Part shown: piece by piece, positions 7,941-16,193 of the stretch
How positions within the stretch are numbered: the stretch's first letter is position 1
Layout: the number at the start of each line of letters is the position of its first letter
Origin: Streptomyces leeuwenhoekii
GTDB lineage: Bacteria; Actinomycetota; Actinomycetes; Streptomycetales; Streptomycetaceae
Length of the DNA: 64,000 bases
Direction: 5' to 3'
Assembly (NCBI RefSeq): GCF_001013905.1
Contig: NZ_LN831790.1
Location: forward strand, 2,170,001 to 2,234,000
Position numbers and translations under genes: made by a program
Notes under the pieces: generated by a model
The model's input: the letters and a program-made list of their open reading frames with translations, nothing else
The model's database searches: none
What the model was told of the DNA's origin: nothing

Positions 7941-9017
7941 TCAGCCCACCTTCCCCGGGTAGAGGGCTGCCGCGATGTCCCGTACGGTGTCGGCGTTGCG
8001 GACCCCGGCGATGGTGGTCCGCTCGGAGCCGATCCGCAGGAACCTGCCGTTGCGGACGGCCTTCAGTCCCTGGGTCGCGGGGTGGGTCTCCAGCCACGTC
8101 CGCGCCTCGTCGAACGCCTTGTCGTTCGCCTCCTCGCTGCCCCGGTCGCGTACGCCCAACTGGATCCAGTCCGGGTTCTTCGCGATCACGTCCTCCCAGC
8201 CGACCGGCCGGAAGTCGGCGTCGCAGTCGGCGAAGACGTTCCGTGCCCCGGCCAGGGTGATGACCGCGTGGGCGACCTGCCGGTTGCAGACGGCCACCGG
8301 CTGCCCGGTGCCGGCGTCGAAGTCGAAGAAGAAGTACGTCGGCCGCTCGGCCTCGGGGACCTCTCCCACGGCCTCGCGGACCGCGTCCACCTTCTGCCGC
8401 ATGCCGGCGACGAGCCGCTGGGCCCTCGCCCGTGCGCCGGTGACCGCGCCGAGGGCCGTGATGTCGGCCTCGACGGCGGACAGGTCGGTCACCGGCTCCT
8501 CGCGCGTCGCCGCGCACGCCGTGGACTTCAGGCGGACATGGGCGATCCCCGCCGCCCGGAACTCCTCCTCGGAGGGCACGTCGCCCATGCCGCCGCCGCT
8601 CCGTACGGCGCCGAAGGCGTCGACGTAGAGGTCGGCGCCGGAGCCGAGCAGCTTCTCCTTCGGGATCACGGTCTCGCTGAGGACCTTCACCTTCCGCGCC
8701 CGGCCGTCCAGTCCGGCGGGGAGCGTCCCGCGGCCGGGCGGGAAGCCGGTGCCGATCACCTTGTCGCCGACGCCGAGGCGCAGCAGCAGCTCCAGGCCGG
8801 AGGCGTTGCTGGTGACGATGGCGTCCGGGACGCCGGACACGGTGGTCTCGGCACCGTCGCAGTCGGTGACGGTGACGGGGTGGCCGCCTGAGGCGGACCT
8901 CCCGGCACCTCCCGTACGGGAGCCGTCGCCGTTGCCGTCACCGGTGCCGCCGCAGCCGGTCGTCAGCAGGCCGCCGAGCAGCACGGCCGCCACGCCGCAC
9001 ACGCTGTGAGATCGCAT
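7941..9017 (-). CDS. Iron/siderophore-type ABC transporter substrate-binding lipoprotein
   Basis: A 358-residue lipoprotein of the FepB/BtuF class. The chosen ATG gives a short basic start, a hydrophobic core and a lipobox LTTGC, with Cys at about residue 22, then a Gly/Asp/Ser-rich linker typical of Streptomyces lipoproteins. The mature part has the class pattern DAIVTSNASGLELLLRLGVGDKVIGTG, and later EDVIAKNPDWIQLG. It would capture an iron complex or a similar cargo outside the membrane and pass it to the permease encoded immediately downstream. It contains several cysteines (for example ADCDADF and STACAATREEP), more than is common for this family. Confidence 0.92.
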   Translation of the reverse strand: MRSHSVCGVAAVLLGGLLTTGCGGTGDGNGDGSRTGGAGRSASGGHPVTVTDCDGAETTVSGVPDAIVTSNASGLELLLRLGVGDKVIGTGFPPGRGTLPAGLDGRARKVKVLSETVIPKEKLLGSGADLYVDAFGAVRSGGGMGDVPSEEEFRAAGIAHVRLKSTACAATREEPVTDLSAVEADITALGAVTGARARAQRLVAGMRQKVDAVREAVGEVPEAERPTYFFFDFDAGTGQPVAVCNRQVAHAVITLAGARNVFADCDADFRPVGWEDVIAKNPDWIQLGVRDRGSEEANDKAFDEARTWLETHPATQGLKAVRNGRFLRIGSERTTIAGVRNADTVRDIAAALYPGKVG

Positions 9018-9126
9018 CGCCGGACTCCAGAAGCCAGAACGCAGGATCGGTCGGAATTCCCCGGGCGCACCCCCGTGCCGCCCGGTTCCGTGGTCGGGTG
9101 GGATCACCCCGTGGTGCCCGATGGCC

Positions 9127-9735
9127 TCACGCCGGGACCGGTTCGTCGGCGAGGTACGGGGGCGCCGGGTCGTACTGGATGGCGCGGCGGACGGCGCGGG
9201 CGTGGTCGCGGCCGTGCAGCCGGCCCACCAGCCACAGCGCGCTGTCGATGCCTGCGGAGACGCCCTGGCTGGTGAGGAGCTTGCCGTCGACGACGTAGCG
9301 GGCGTCGCGGACGACGGTGACGTCCCCGTGTCCGGCGAGTTCGTCCTCGTGCTGCCAGTGCGTGGCGACCCGGCGCCCCCGGGCGGGACCGGCCGCGTGC
9401 AGCAGGAAGGCCCCGGTGCACACGCCGTGCACCCAGTCGGCCCGGTCGGCGGTCTTGGCGAGCCAGTCGGTGACCCGCGGATTGCGCACCTGCACCTGGC
9501 GCGCGCCCCGACCGCCCGGCACCAGCACCACGTCCAGGGGCGGGTGGTCGTCCAGGGTGTGGTCGGGCAGTACGCGCAGGCCCTTGACGCAGCGCACGGG
9601 GCCGGTGTGTTCGGCGACGAGCACGGCGGTGTCGGCGCCCCCGCGCAGCAGCGCGGACGCCTGGAAGACCTCCCAGGGCCCGACGAAGTCCAGTTCCTCG
9701 ACCTCGTCGAAGACGAGCAGTCCGTACGTGGTCAT
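9127..9735 (-). CDS. DJ-1/PfpI family protein, isonitrile-hydratase-like
   Basis: A 202-residue stand-alone DJ-1/PfpI domain. It starts TTYGLLVFDEVEELDFVGPWEVFQ-like and has the nucleophile elbow HGVCTGAFLL. The Asp in ELDFVGP and the Cys-Thr pair match the residues used by isonitrile hydratase (InhA), which adds water to isonitriles to give N-substituted formamides. Many relatives are annotated only as PfpI proteins. It lies 48 bp downstream of a GlxA-type regulator with the same sensor fold and may be co-transcribed with it. The activity is inferred. Confidence 0.85.
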   Translation of the reverse strand: MTTYGLLVFDEVEELDFVGPWEVFQASALLRGGADTAVLVAEHTGPVRCVKGLRVLPDHTLDDHPPLDVVLVPGGRGARQVQVRNPRVTDWLAKTADRADWVHGVCTGAFLLHAAGPARGRRVATHWQHEDELAGHGDVTVVRDARYVVDGKLLTSQGVSAGIDSALWLVGRLHGRDHARAVRRAIQYDPAPPYLADEPVPA

Positions 9736-9782
9736 GCGTACTCCTATACGAGGATCAGATGATCCGGGTTCGAATGCGCGGT

Positions 9783-10751
9783 TCAGGGCGAAGTGGTCGA
9801 GCGGAAGCGGGCCCGGTAGTCGGACGGCGCGACGCCGAGCCTGCGGTGGAAGGTGCGGCGCAGCGTCTCGGCCGTGGCGAACCCGTGGCGCCGCGCGATC
9901 GCCTCGACGGGCTCGTCGCCCTCGGCGAGGGAGCGCTGCGCCGCCTCGACGCGCACCCGCTCGACGTAGGTGGCGGGCGGGACGCCCAGCTCGCTGGTGA
10001 AACGGCGTTGCAGGTGCCGCGGGCTCAGCCCGGCGTGGGCGGCCAGGTCCGCGATGCTGTGCCGGGCGCCGGGGTCGGCGTGGACGGCCGCGACGGCGGC
10101 GCGCACCGGGTCGGTGGCGGGCTGCCGCGCCGCCATGGCCACGCTGAACTGCGCCTGGCTGCCCGGCCGGCGCAGGAAGAGCACCAGCTCGCGGGCGGCG
10201 GCGTGGGCGACGTCCCGGCCCAGGTCGTCCTCCACGAGCGCCAGCGCCAGATCCATCCCGGCGGTGACACCGGCCGAGGTCCAGATCCGTCCGTCACGGA
10301 TGAAGATCGGCGCGCAGTCGGTGCGGATCTCGGGATGTTCCCGTGTCAGTTGGGCCTCGCGGGACCAGTGCGTGGTGACGCGTCGGCCCTTCAGCAGTCC
10401 GGCGGCGGCCAGCAGGAACACACCGCTGCACACCGAGGCGACCCGGCGGGCACCGGCCGCCGCGCCGGCGATCCAGCCCACCAGCGCCGTGTCCTCGCGG
10501 GCGTGGTCGACGCCCTGTCCGCCGGCCACCACGAGGGTGTCCACGCCACCCGGGTCCAGATCGGCGACCGAGTGCCCGGCGTGCACGAGGAGTCCGCTGT
10601 TCGACCGCACCCCGCCGGCGCGCGGGGCCACGACCTCGCAGGTGTAGTCGCCGCCGAGGCCGGCGGCGTACTGGAACACCTCGTGCGGGCCGACCAGGTC
10701 GAGTGGCTGGAACCCGTCGAAGATCACGAAGACGATGCGGCGCTCTGACAC
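9783..10751 (-). CDS. GlxA family AraC-type transcriptional regulator
   Basis: A 322-residue regulator with an N-terminal DJ-1/PfpI-like sensor domain (VFVIFDGFQPLDLVGPHEVF at the start, ASVCSGVFLLAAAG near residue 105) and a C-terminal AraC/XylS DNA-binding domain (SIADLAAHAGLSPRHLQRRF and GFATAETLRRTFHRRLG, residues about 225-315). The Cys of the PfpI elbow is kept, unlike in some GlxA proteins. It probably senses a small molecule and controls the neighbouring PfpI gene. The upstream intergenic region contains a tandem repeat of GTCACCGG-like boxes that may be its operator. Confidence 0.92.
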   Translation of the reverse strand: MSERRIVFVIFDGFQPLDLVGPHEVFQYAAGLGGDYTCEVVAPRAGGVRSNSGLLVHAGHSVADLDPGGVDTLVVAGGQGVDHAREDTALVGWIAGAAAGARRVASVCSGVFLLAAAGLLKGRRVTTHWSREAQLTREHPEIRTDCAPIFIRDGRIWTSAGVTAGMDLALALVEDDLGRDVAHAAARELVLFLRRPGSQAQFSVAMAARQPATDPVRAAVAAVHADPGARHSIADLAAHAGLSPRHLQRRFTSELGVPPATYVERVRVEAAQRSLAEGDEPVEAIARRHGFATAETLRRTFHRRLGVAPSDYRARFRSTTSP

Positions 10752-10856
10752 CCCTCAACGGTCCGTCGTCCCGACGGACGGCGTCAACGACACGCACCCC
10801 ACACATCGCGCCATGCGCGTCTCCCTGTGACCGGGCGGGATGTCACTGGACGGCCG

Positions 10857-10920
10857 TCACCGGAGAGGGACGTCACCGGTCCGGGGCATCACCGGAGAGG
10901 GACCTCACCGGTGCGGGGCG
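10857..10920. repeat. Tandem 32-bp repeat with TCACCGG boxes
   Basis: Two adjacent 32-bp copies begin at 10857 and 10889 and differ at only a few positions. Each holds two TCACCGG boxes separated by AGAGGGAC. Further related boxes (GTCACTGG near 10842) lie just to the left. The array sits about 105 bp upstream of the GlxA-type gene that starts at 10751. It may be a regulator-binding array or a simple duplication. Confidence 0.7.
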
Positions 10921-10984
10921 GGGCCGCCCAGGGGTGGCACGGTCGACGGGGGTTGCGGCGCCGCCCGGTCGTGACTCCGTCACG

Positions 10985-12049
10985 TCAATCGCCGATCGAC
11001 GGAGGTTCAGGCCCGGTCGGGTCCGCGGCGGTGAACGCCGCGCGGTAGGCGGTGGGTGACGTGCCCAGCGCCCGCCGGAAGTGCAGCCGCAGATTGGAGG
11101 GGCTGCCCAGACCGCACCGCTCGGCCACCTGGTCGACGGCGAGCCCGGTGCTCTCCAGGAGTTCGCGGGCCCGGTCGAGCCGGGCCGCGAGCAGCCACCG
11201 CAGCGGCGTGGTGCCGGTCTCGGCGACGAAGCGCCGGGCGAAGGTGCGCGGCGCCATGTGCGCGTGCGCGGCGAGCCGGCGGACCGTCAGCGGTTCGTGC
11301 AGACGGGTCAGGGCCCAGGCCCGGGTGGGGGCGAGCGTCGCGTTCTCCGCGGCGGGGGCCAGCGGGCGCTTGATGTACTGCGCCTGCCCGCCGTCGCGGT
11401 GGGGAGCGGCGACCAGGGTGCGCGCCACCTCGTTGGCGGTCGCGGCACCCAGGTCGCGCCGCACCAGATGCAGGCAGAGGTCGATGCCGGCCGCGACGCC
11501 CGCCGATGTCAGCACCCGCCCCTCGTCCACATACAACACCCGGGGGTCGACCGAGACGCGCGGGTGCCGCGCCGCCAGGTCGTCGGCGTACAGCCAGTGC
11601 GTCGTGGCCGTGCACCCGTCCAGGACGCCGGCGGCGGCCAGCGCGAACGCGCCGGTGCAGACGGACACCAGCCGCCCGCCCCGGGCGTGCGCGTCCGCCA
11701 GCGCGTCCAGCACGGCCGCGGGCACCGGTCGCAGATGCGGCGCGTAACCCGGCACCACCACGGTGTCCGCGCGCCGTACCGTCTCCAGCCCCGCGGTCAC
11801 CGTCACGGCGAACCCCGCCGCCGTCGGCACCGGGCCCGCCCTCCGCCCGCACAGCGTCATCTCGTACGGCCTCCCCGGCACCGCGGTGAAGACCTGGGCG
11901 GGGATGCCCAGGTCCAAGGGCAGTACGCCGTCCAGTACGAGCACCGCCACCCGGTGCGGCACCCGCTCGGCCGCACCGGCCCGGGCGTCCCTGGAGGCGG
12001 CGGGGGCACCGGCGTGGGTTTCCTGGGGGGAGGCAGTTTCCTCTCGCAT
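10985..12049 (-). CDS. GlxA family AraC-type transcriptional regulator (second copy)
   Basis: A 354-residue regulator with the same architecture as the gene at 9783-10751 but only distantly alike. The DJ-1/PfpI-like sensor (HRVAVLVLDGVLPLDLG, VSVCTGAFALAAAG) spans about residues 33-215. The AraC helix-turn-helix (TVRRLAAHAHMAPRTFARRF, AERCGLGSPSNLRLHFRR) lies near the C-terminus. The ATG at 12049 is preferred because the frame upstream runs into the divergent HD gene. The 52-bp gap to that gene contains a palindrome, so this protein probably controls the HD gene and itself. Confidence 0.9.
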   Translation of the reverse strand: MREETASPQETHAGAPAASRDARAGAAERVPHRVAVLVLDGVLPLDLGIPAQVFTAVPGRPYEMTLCGRRAGPVPTAAGFAVTVTAGLETVRRADTVVVPGYAPHLRPVPAAVLDALADAHARGGRLVSVCTGAFALAAAGVLDGCTATTHWLYADDLAARHPRVSVDPRVLYVDEGRVLTSAGVAAGIDLCLHLVRRDLGAATANEVARTLVAAPHRDGGQAQYIKRPLAPAAENATLAPTRAWALTRLHEPLTVRRLAAHAHMAPRTFARRFVAETGTTPLRWLLAARLDRARELLESTGLAVDQVAERCGLGSPSNLRLHFRRALGTSPTAYRAAFTAADPTGPEPPSIGD

Positions 12050-12051
12050 GA

Positions 12052-12065
12052 TGGCAATGCTGCCA
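12052..12065. promoter_or_regulatory. Palindrome TGGCAATGCTGCCA in divergent promoter
   Basis: TGGCA and TGCCA arms separated by ATGC, lying in the 52-bp gap between the second GlxA-type regulator and the HD-domain gene. The place and symmetry suggest an operator for the regulator. It is only 2 bp from the regulator's start codon, so binding could also block its expression. Confidence 0.5.
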
Positions 12066-12101
12066 CTGTCGGGGGCCGTCGTCCCCGCCGAGCATGGAGC
12101 C

Positions 12102-12755
12102 ATGACCGAGATGACGACCACCGGCGTCCCGCCGCTCCCCGAAAGCCCCCTCGCCCGACGCACCCTCGCCCTGGTACGGGAGACGGAGTCCACGCCGACC
12201 GCGAACCACAGCGTCCGCAGCTACTTGTTCGCCCGCCTGTGCGCCGACCACCGGGGCGCGCAGCCCGGCCGGGACTACGATCCCGAGCTGCTGTTCCTGG
12301 CCTGCGTCCTGCACGACATCGGCCTGACCGAAGCGGGCGACCGCAAGCAGCGGTTCGAGGTGGACGGCGCCGACACCGCCGCGGAGTTCCTCACCGCGCA
12401 GGGAGTGCCCTCGGCCGACGTCGACGACGTGTGGGAGGCCATCGCCCTGCACACGTCGCCGGGCATCGCCGAACGCCGCGGCACGCTGTGCGCGCTGGTG
12501 CACACGGGCACCGGGATGGACTTCGGGCTCGGCACGGACTTCGTCGACGACGCGACCGGCGCCGCGATCCACGCCGCCTATCCGCGGCTCTCCATGGCCA
12601 CCACTCTCACCGACGAGATCGTCGCGCAGGCCCGCCGCCGCCCGGAGAAGGCCCCCCGTTTCTCGGTGGCCGCCGAACTGGTGCGGGAGCGGGCGGTGCC
12701 GCCCCACACGACCTGGATGGAGACCAACGCCGGCGCGGGGCGCTGGGGCAACTGA
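12102..12755 (+). CDS. HD domain protein, cyanamide-hydratase-like
   Basis: A 217-residue metal-dependent HD-domain protein. The His of NHSVRSYLFA, the HD pair in ACVLHDIGLTE, and a later ALHTSPGIAE segment supply metal ligands. The length and the NHSVR opening resemble the cyanamide hydratase family, which hydrates a nitrile-like carbon to urea; other HD proteins act on nucleotides. The ATG at 12102 follows CATGGAGCC and stands 52 bp from a divergent GlxA-type regulator. The neighbouring PfpI protein could also hydrate C-N multiple bonds, which makes this assignment attractive but unproven. Confidence 0.82.
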   Translation: MTEMTTTGVPPLPESPLARRTLALVRETESTPTANHSVRSYLFARLCADHRGAQPGRDYDPELLFLACVLHDIGLTEAGDRKQRFEVDGADTAAEFLTAQGVPSADVDDVWEAIALHTSPGIAERRGTLCALVHTGTGMDFGLGTDFVDDATGAAIHAAYPRLSMATTLTDEIVAQARRRPEKAPRFSVAAELVRERAVPPHTTWMETNAGAGRWGN

Positions 12756-12858
12756 GCCGGCCCCGGACGGCACCGGCCACGGCACCCGTCGGGTACGGCC
12801 CGGTGTCTGTCACGGGGGCCGGGCCGCCCGCGGGGCGTCGGGGACGCCGTACCGCTGC

Positions 12859-12880
12859 CCGCCCGGAGTCGTCCGGGCGG
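12859..12880. terminator. Bidirectional terminator hairpin
   Basis: Perfect arms CCGCCCGGA and TCCGGGCGG around a GTCG loop, extended by CTG/CAG flanks. It lies between the converging HD gene and the small gene at 12948, so it probably stops transcription from both sides. No U-run follows, as is usual in Streptomyces. Confidence 0.6.
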
Positions 12881-12947
12881 ACAGCGTCTGCGATGGGCTC
12901 GGGCGGGGTGCGGAGCGGGGGCGTACGGGCGGCTGGAGGTCGTCGGC

Positions 12948-13217
12948 TCAGTCCGGGCCCTCCGGGAGGAAGTACGTCTGCCTGAGGAAGGCGGCCATGT
13001 CCTCGAGGGCCTGCACGTAACCGGCCTTGTAGCCCGCGTCGGCGTCGGTGCGCCGCGCTTCGGCCGCCGCCCACTGGTCCAGCTTGGCGGCGATCCGCAG
13101 GTGGTTGCGGTACAGCGGTCCGTGCACGCCGTGGAGTGCCGTGCGCGCACGCTCGTCGTCCCAGTCTTCGAGGGCGCTGGTGTCGAAGTCCAGCCAATCC
13201 TCATCGGGCTGCCGCAT
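12948..13217 (-). CDS. Small hypothetical protein
   Basis: An 89-residue soluble acidic protein, read leftward. It starts MRQPDEDWLDFDTSALEDWDDE and has a helical middle (NHLRIAAKLDQWAAAEARR) and a GYVQALEDMAAFLRQTYF tail. No known domain was recognised. In the DNA the start is preceded by a purine-rich GGAGGAAGA. It is upstream of, and divergent from, the hemerythrin gene, so the two may share stress control. Confidence 0.65.
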   Translation of the reverse strand: MRQPDEDWLDFDTSALEDWDDERARTALHGVHGPLYRNHLRIAAKLDQWAAAEARRTDADAGYKAGYVQALEDMAAFLRQTYFLPEGPD

Positions 13218-13337
13218 CGTCTTCCTCCTCCCCGGCTCGCGGAAGGGGCTCCGCCCGGCCGGGCGGACGACAGGGGTTCCAGGTACCCGTGGTCAGCCGC
13301 GTATCTCGCCGCCCGGGCGGGATTCCCCGCACGACGG

Positions 13338-13361
13338 GTGTCGCCCGGCGCACCGGGGTAC
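13338..13361 (+). promoter_or_regulatory. SigB-like promoter upstream of hemerythrin gene
   Basis: GTGT, 14 bases, then GGGTAC. This matches the GNNT-N14-16-GGGTA(C/T) pattern known for Streptomyces SigB-type stress promoters. It ends 99 bp before the hemerythrin ATG. The match was found by eye. Confidence 0.5.
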
Positions 13362-13460
13362 TCGCGCCCCGGGAGTCGGCGTCCGCGCACCGGACATCGC
13401 GAAGGCCGGCAGAGCCTGTGCCGGTGTCGTCGCCGGTCCCCGGAGGGAAGGGAGCGGTAC

Positions 13461-14138
13461 ATGCCCAGGACCAGCGAAGACCAGACGACCGAGGAACTGG
13501 GCGGCAGCGGCAGCGTTCTGGCGCGGCAGCGCCGTGACCATGCCGAGATGGACCGCCTGATGGACCGGTACCGGGCCCTGCCGGACGGCGAGGAGCGCGA
13601 ACGGGTCCTGAAGCAGACCGTCCAGCTCGTCTTCAGCCACGCCTTCGCGGAGGAGACGGTGCTCTGGCCGGTCGTACGGCGCTCGGTCGGGGAGGACGGG
13701 GAGGCGCTGACCTCCCGGGTCGAGGAGGAACACCAGCAGATCAACGATCTCGTGGCCGACATCGAACGCCTCTCCCCCGGGGATCCCGAGCGCGAGGAGA
13801 AGGTGCGGCGGGTCTTCGCCCTGATCCGGCAGGACATCAGGGACGAGGAGGATCTCGTCCTGCCCCGGCTTCAGGAAGCCGTGGACTCCGAGCAGCTACG
13901 CCGGCTCGGCACGGCCTGGGAGGCGGTCCGCAAGAGCGCGCCCACACATCCCCACCCCGTCGTCCCCCGGCGTCCGCCCGGCAACGCGGTGCTGGGCGTG
14001 CCGCTCGGGGTCTACGACCGGTTGCGCGACGTGCTCGGCCTGAACGTGCCCGCGGCGGCCATCAAGAGGATCTTCACCGGCCTGACCGGGATGCTGCTCT
14101 CCGGCGCGGTGCTCGCGATCATGCGCAGACGGCGTTGA
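13461..14138 (+). CDS. Hemerythrin HHE domain protein with C-terminal membrane segment
   Basis: A 225-residue protein. The di-iron ligand pattern of HHE hemerythrins is seen: RRDHAEMDRLM (about 26), FSHAFAEETVLWP (about 57), EEHQQINDLV (about 91) and RQDIRDEEDLVLP (about 125). The C-terminal 40 residues are hydrophobic (FTGLTGMLLSGAVLAIM) and end in RRRR, so the protein is probably anchored to the membrane with its iron domain in the cytoplasm. Such proteins sense or carry O2, NO or iron in stress. The ATG at 13461 follows a good GGGAAGGGAG ribosome site, and a SigB-like promoter lies 100 bp upstream. Confidence 0.88.
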   Translation: MPRTSEDQTTEELGGSGSVLARQRRDHAEMDRLMDRYRALPDGEERERVLKQTVQLVFSHAFAEETVLWPVVRRSVGEDGEALTSRVEEEHQQINDLVADIERLSPGDPEREEKVRRVFALIRQDIRDEEDLVLPRLQEAVDSEQLRRLGTAWEAVRKSAPTHPHPVVPRRPPGNAVLGVPLGVYDRLRDVLGLNVPAAAIKRIFTGLTGMLLSGAVLAIMRRRR

Positions 14139-14218
14139 CCCGAGAGCTGGCCGACCCGAGAGCCGTCCGCACCGGAACGAACCGTCCGCCGACGCGGCCG
14201 GTGGCCGCCCGGACGCGT

Positions 14219-15319
14219 TCACGGCGTCACGCTCTCCCCGGTGATCAGGTCGACGGCCGCCCGCAGACCGCCTGACGCGAGGGCGGCGCGCTGCCGGTCG
14301 GCGCCGGTCCCGTGCCGCAGCAGCCGCTGTGTCAGGGCGGTGACCTGCCGGATGTCGCCGGACGCCTCCAGCGCGGGAGTGAGGTGACGCAGGAGCTGGT
14401 GCACCACGTCACCGGCACGGTGCGGTCTGCCGTCCGGGCCGATCAGGGTGGCGCTCATACCGTGGCGGGCCGCGTGCCACATCGCGGCCTGCAGCAGTTC
14501 GGGGGTGCACTCCGGCTCCGGAGCGGGAGTGCCTGCCTCCGCTTCCGCGAGGACCGTGTCCACCAGGGCCCTGATGATCCCGGCGAGCATGACCGCGTCG
14601 TCCACGCGGAGCTGAACGTCCGGGCAGCGCACCTCGATGGTGGGGTACCGCTCGGAGAGCCGGGCCTGCCAGTACAACTGACCGGTGTCCGCGACGAGTC
14701 CGCTCTCCAGCAGGTGCCGTACCCGCCGGTCGTAGTCCGCGGCGTCGTGGAAGTGGGGCGGCATCCCGCTGACCGGCCAGCGGCCGAAGATCACGGTGCG
14801 CCAGCTCGCGAAGCCGGTGTCGTGGCCGTCCCACAGCGGGGAGTTCGCCGACATGGCGGTCAGGGTCGGCAGCCAGGCCCGGATCCGGTTCAGCACCTGT
14901 ACGCCCGCGTCCCGGTCGGGTACGGCGACATGGACATGCATGCCGTTGACCAGTTGTTCCGCCACGAGCTGGGGTGCCTGGCTCAGCATGGCGCGGTAAC
15001 GGGCCTTGTCGGTGACGGCCACCGGACGCTTCTCCCGCAGCGGCGGCGTCGCACCGGCCGCGACCCGGCAACCGTGCGCCTCGGCGGCCGCTCCGACCGC
15101 GTGCCGCAGACGCAGCAGGTGACCGCCCACCTCCTCCAGCGTGCCGCACACCGGGGTGACGGCCTCGACCTGCGCCTGCAGAAGCTCGGGCTGCACTTCC
15201 TGGTCGCCCATGAGGAACTCCAGGCCGGCCGCCTTGCGCACCTTCTCCGCCTTCGGCACCGGAAGACCCGTGACAGGGTCGACCAGCAGGTATTCCTCTT
15301 CGACCCCGATCGTTGTCAT
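14219..15319 (-). CDS. YbdK-type carboxylate-amine ligase (glutamate-cysteine ligase 2 family)
   Basis: A 366-residue ATP-grasp-like GCS2 enzyme. It opens with [10 protein letters not shown], has [12 protein letters not shown] near residue 124 and [16 protein letters not shown] near 222, all typical of YbdK-type proteins. Family members show weak glutamate-cysteine ligase activity and the true substrates are usually unknown. In actinobacteria it is distinct from the mycothiol and ergothioneine enzymes, though EgtA is a distant relative. It converges with the hemerythrin gene and lies in a stress-related neighbourhood, so a role in thiol or osmolyte chemistry is possible. Confidence 0.88.
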   Translation of the reverse strand: MTTIGVEEEYLLVDPVTGLPVPKAEKVRKAAGLEFLMGDQEVQPELLQAQVEAVTPVCGTLEEVGGHLLRLRHAVGAAAEAHGCRVAAGATPPLREKRPVAVTDKARYRAMLSQAPQLVAEQLVNGMHVHVAVPDRDAGVQVLNRIRAWLPTLTAMSANSPLWDGHDTGFASWRTVIFGRWPVSGMPPHFHDAADYDRRVRHLLESGLVADTGQLYWQARLSERYPTIEVRCPDVQLRVDDAVMLAGIIRALVDTVLAEAEAGTPAPEPECTPELLQAAMWHAARHGMSATLIGPDGRPHRAGDVVHQLLRHLTPALEASGDIRQVTALTQRLLRHGTGADRQRAALASGGLRAAVDLITGESVTP

Positions 15320-15363
15320 CGATCGCCCTCTGTTCCGCGTTCTGCCGGGATCCGGCTCGCCAC

Positions 15364-15447
15364 CTACCTGGTCAAGCCCCGCCGCGCGGCGATGATCACC
15401 TTGAGGGAGCCGTACTCCTCCGGGGTGACCCCGAGTGCCGCAACCAC
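15364..15447 (-). pseudogene. Short coding-like remnant
   Basis: Read leftward, this frame gives [17 protein letters not shown], then [10 protein letters not shown] and a stop, with strong third-position GC bias. A stop lies just upstream in the same frame, so only 27 residues remain. It looks like the C-terminal piece of a lost protein, or a very small gene starting at the GTG at 15447. It fills part of the 326-bp gap between the YbdK-like gene and the next gene. Confidence 0.3.
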
Positions 15448-15645
15448 TTCATCACAAACTCAGACAATCGAAGCACGCCAGGGGCGCCCACCGGCAGCTT
15501 CCTGCGCGCCGCCGAGCGTTCCTGACCGGATCGAGTATGTGTGGCCGGATACGGGTTACGCGGATACGAATGCACGAGGGCGCCCACGGACCAGACCGAA
15601 GCGAGGGCCTTCTCCGCGGAGCCTCCGACCCGAGGGGAGCACCTC

Positions 15646-15948
15646 ATGGCCGACCGTGACGACCGACGCCAGTCGGCTCCGGCGTCCGGGATGCGCGCGG
15701 AACACGACGACCACCGCACGCGGACGGACGCGGGCTGGCCGCAGGACACCCGGGACCGATCCGATCCGGAGCAGGCTCCGCCGGGGACGGGCGGGGAGGC
15801 CGCCGACGCCCTGGAGGAGGAAACCGCCGTCCGCCGAGCCATCGACGACGACACCGGCACCGCCGCCTTCGCCGACGGCGACGAGGACGACCGCGGCCCG
15901 CTGGCACCCGGCTTCCGGGAACCGTCCGACTCCGACTCCGAAGCATGA
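15646..15948 (+). CDS. Small acidic hypothetical protein
   Basis: A 100-residue, strongly acidic and probably disordered protein starting MADRDDRRQSAPASGMRAEH and ending EPSDSDSEA. The ATG at 15646 follows GAGGGGAGC at good spacing, which decides this start over upstream ones. A weak SigB-like promoter (GTAT, 14 bases, GGGTTA at 15535-15558) lies about 90 bp upstream. No domain was recognised. It sits between stress genes and may be a stress-induced disordered protein. Confidence 0.65.
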   Translation: MADRDDRRQSAPASGMRAEHDDHRTRTDAGWPQDTRDRSDPEQAPPGTGGEAADALEEETAVRRAIDDDTGTAAFADGDEDDRGPLAPGFREPSDSDSEA

Positions 15949-16020
15949 CGTCCTCCCGCCGCGCGGGAGGCGACCCCAACCCCGTGGCTGCGACGGAACG
16001 CTCACTTGACGTAATAAAAA

Positions 16021-16041
16021 ATTGAGTCGGTTGCTGTCAAC
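16021..16041. promoter_or_regulatory. Degenerate HAIR-like inverted repeat upstream of hsp20
   Basis: ATTGAGT, 7 bases, TGTCAAC. The HspR operator HAIR is CTTGAGT-N7-ACTCAAG; the left half matches 6 of 7 and the right half 4 of 7. It lies in an AT-rich patch about 150 bp before the Hsp20 start, next to a TTGACG box that could be a -35. Control by HspR, or by another repressor, is only suggested. Confidence 0.35.
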
Positions 16042-16193
16042 TTACCTGGCCGCAGCTTGTCAAGCATCCTGCGTTCGGCTATACCGAGTAGCGGTTCCCG
16101 TCGCCCCGGCCGGACGGTCGAGAAGGGGGTTCTCGTCCGTCGTCCGCACCGCCGCGCGACGGCCGGCACACAGACGCGAAAGGAGAAGTGGGA

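Noticed and set aside
11081..12985. Plus-strand frame of over 600 codons
   Set aside because: Runs through two recognised genes on both strands and carries no family motif.
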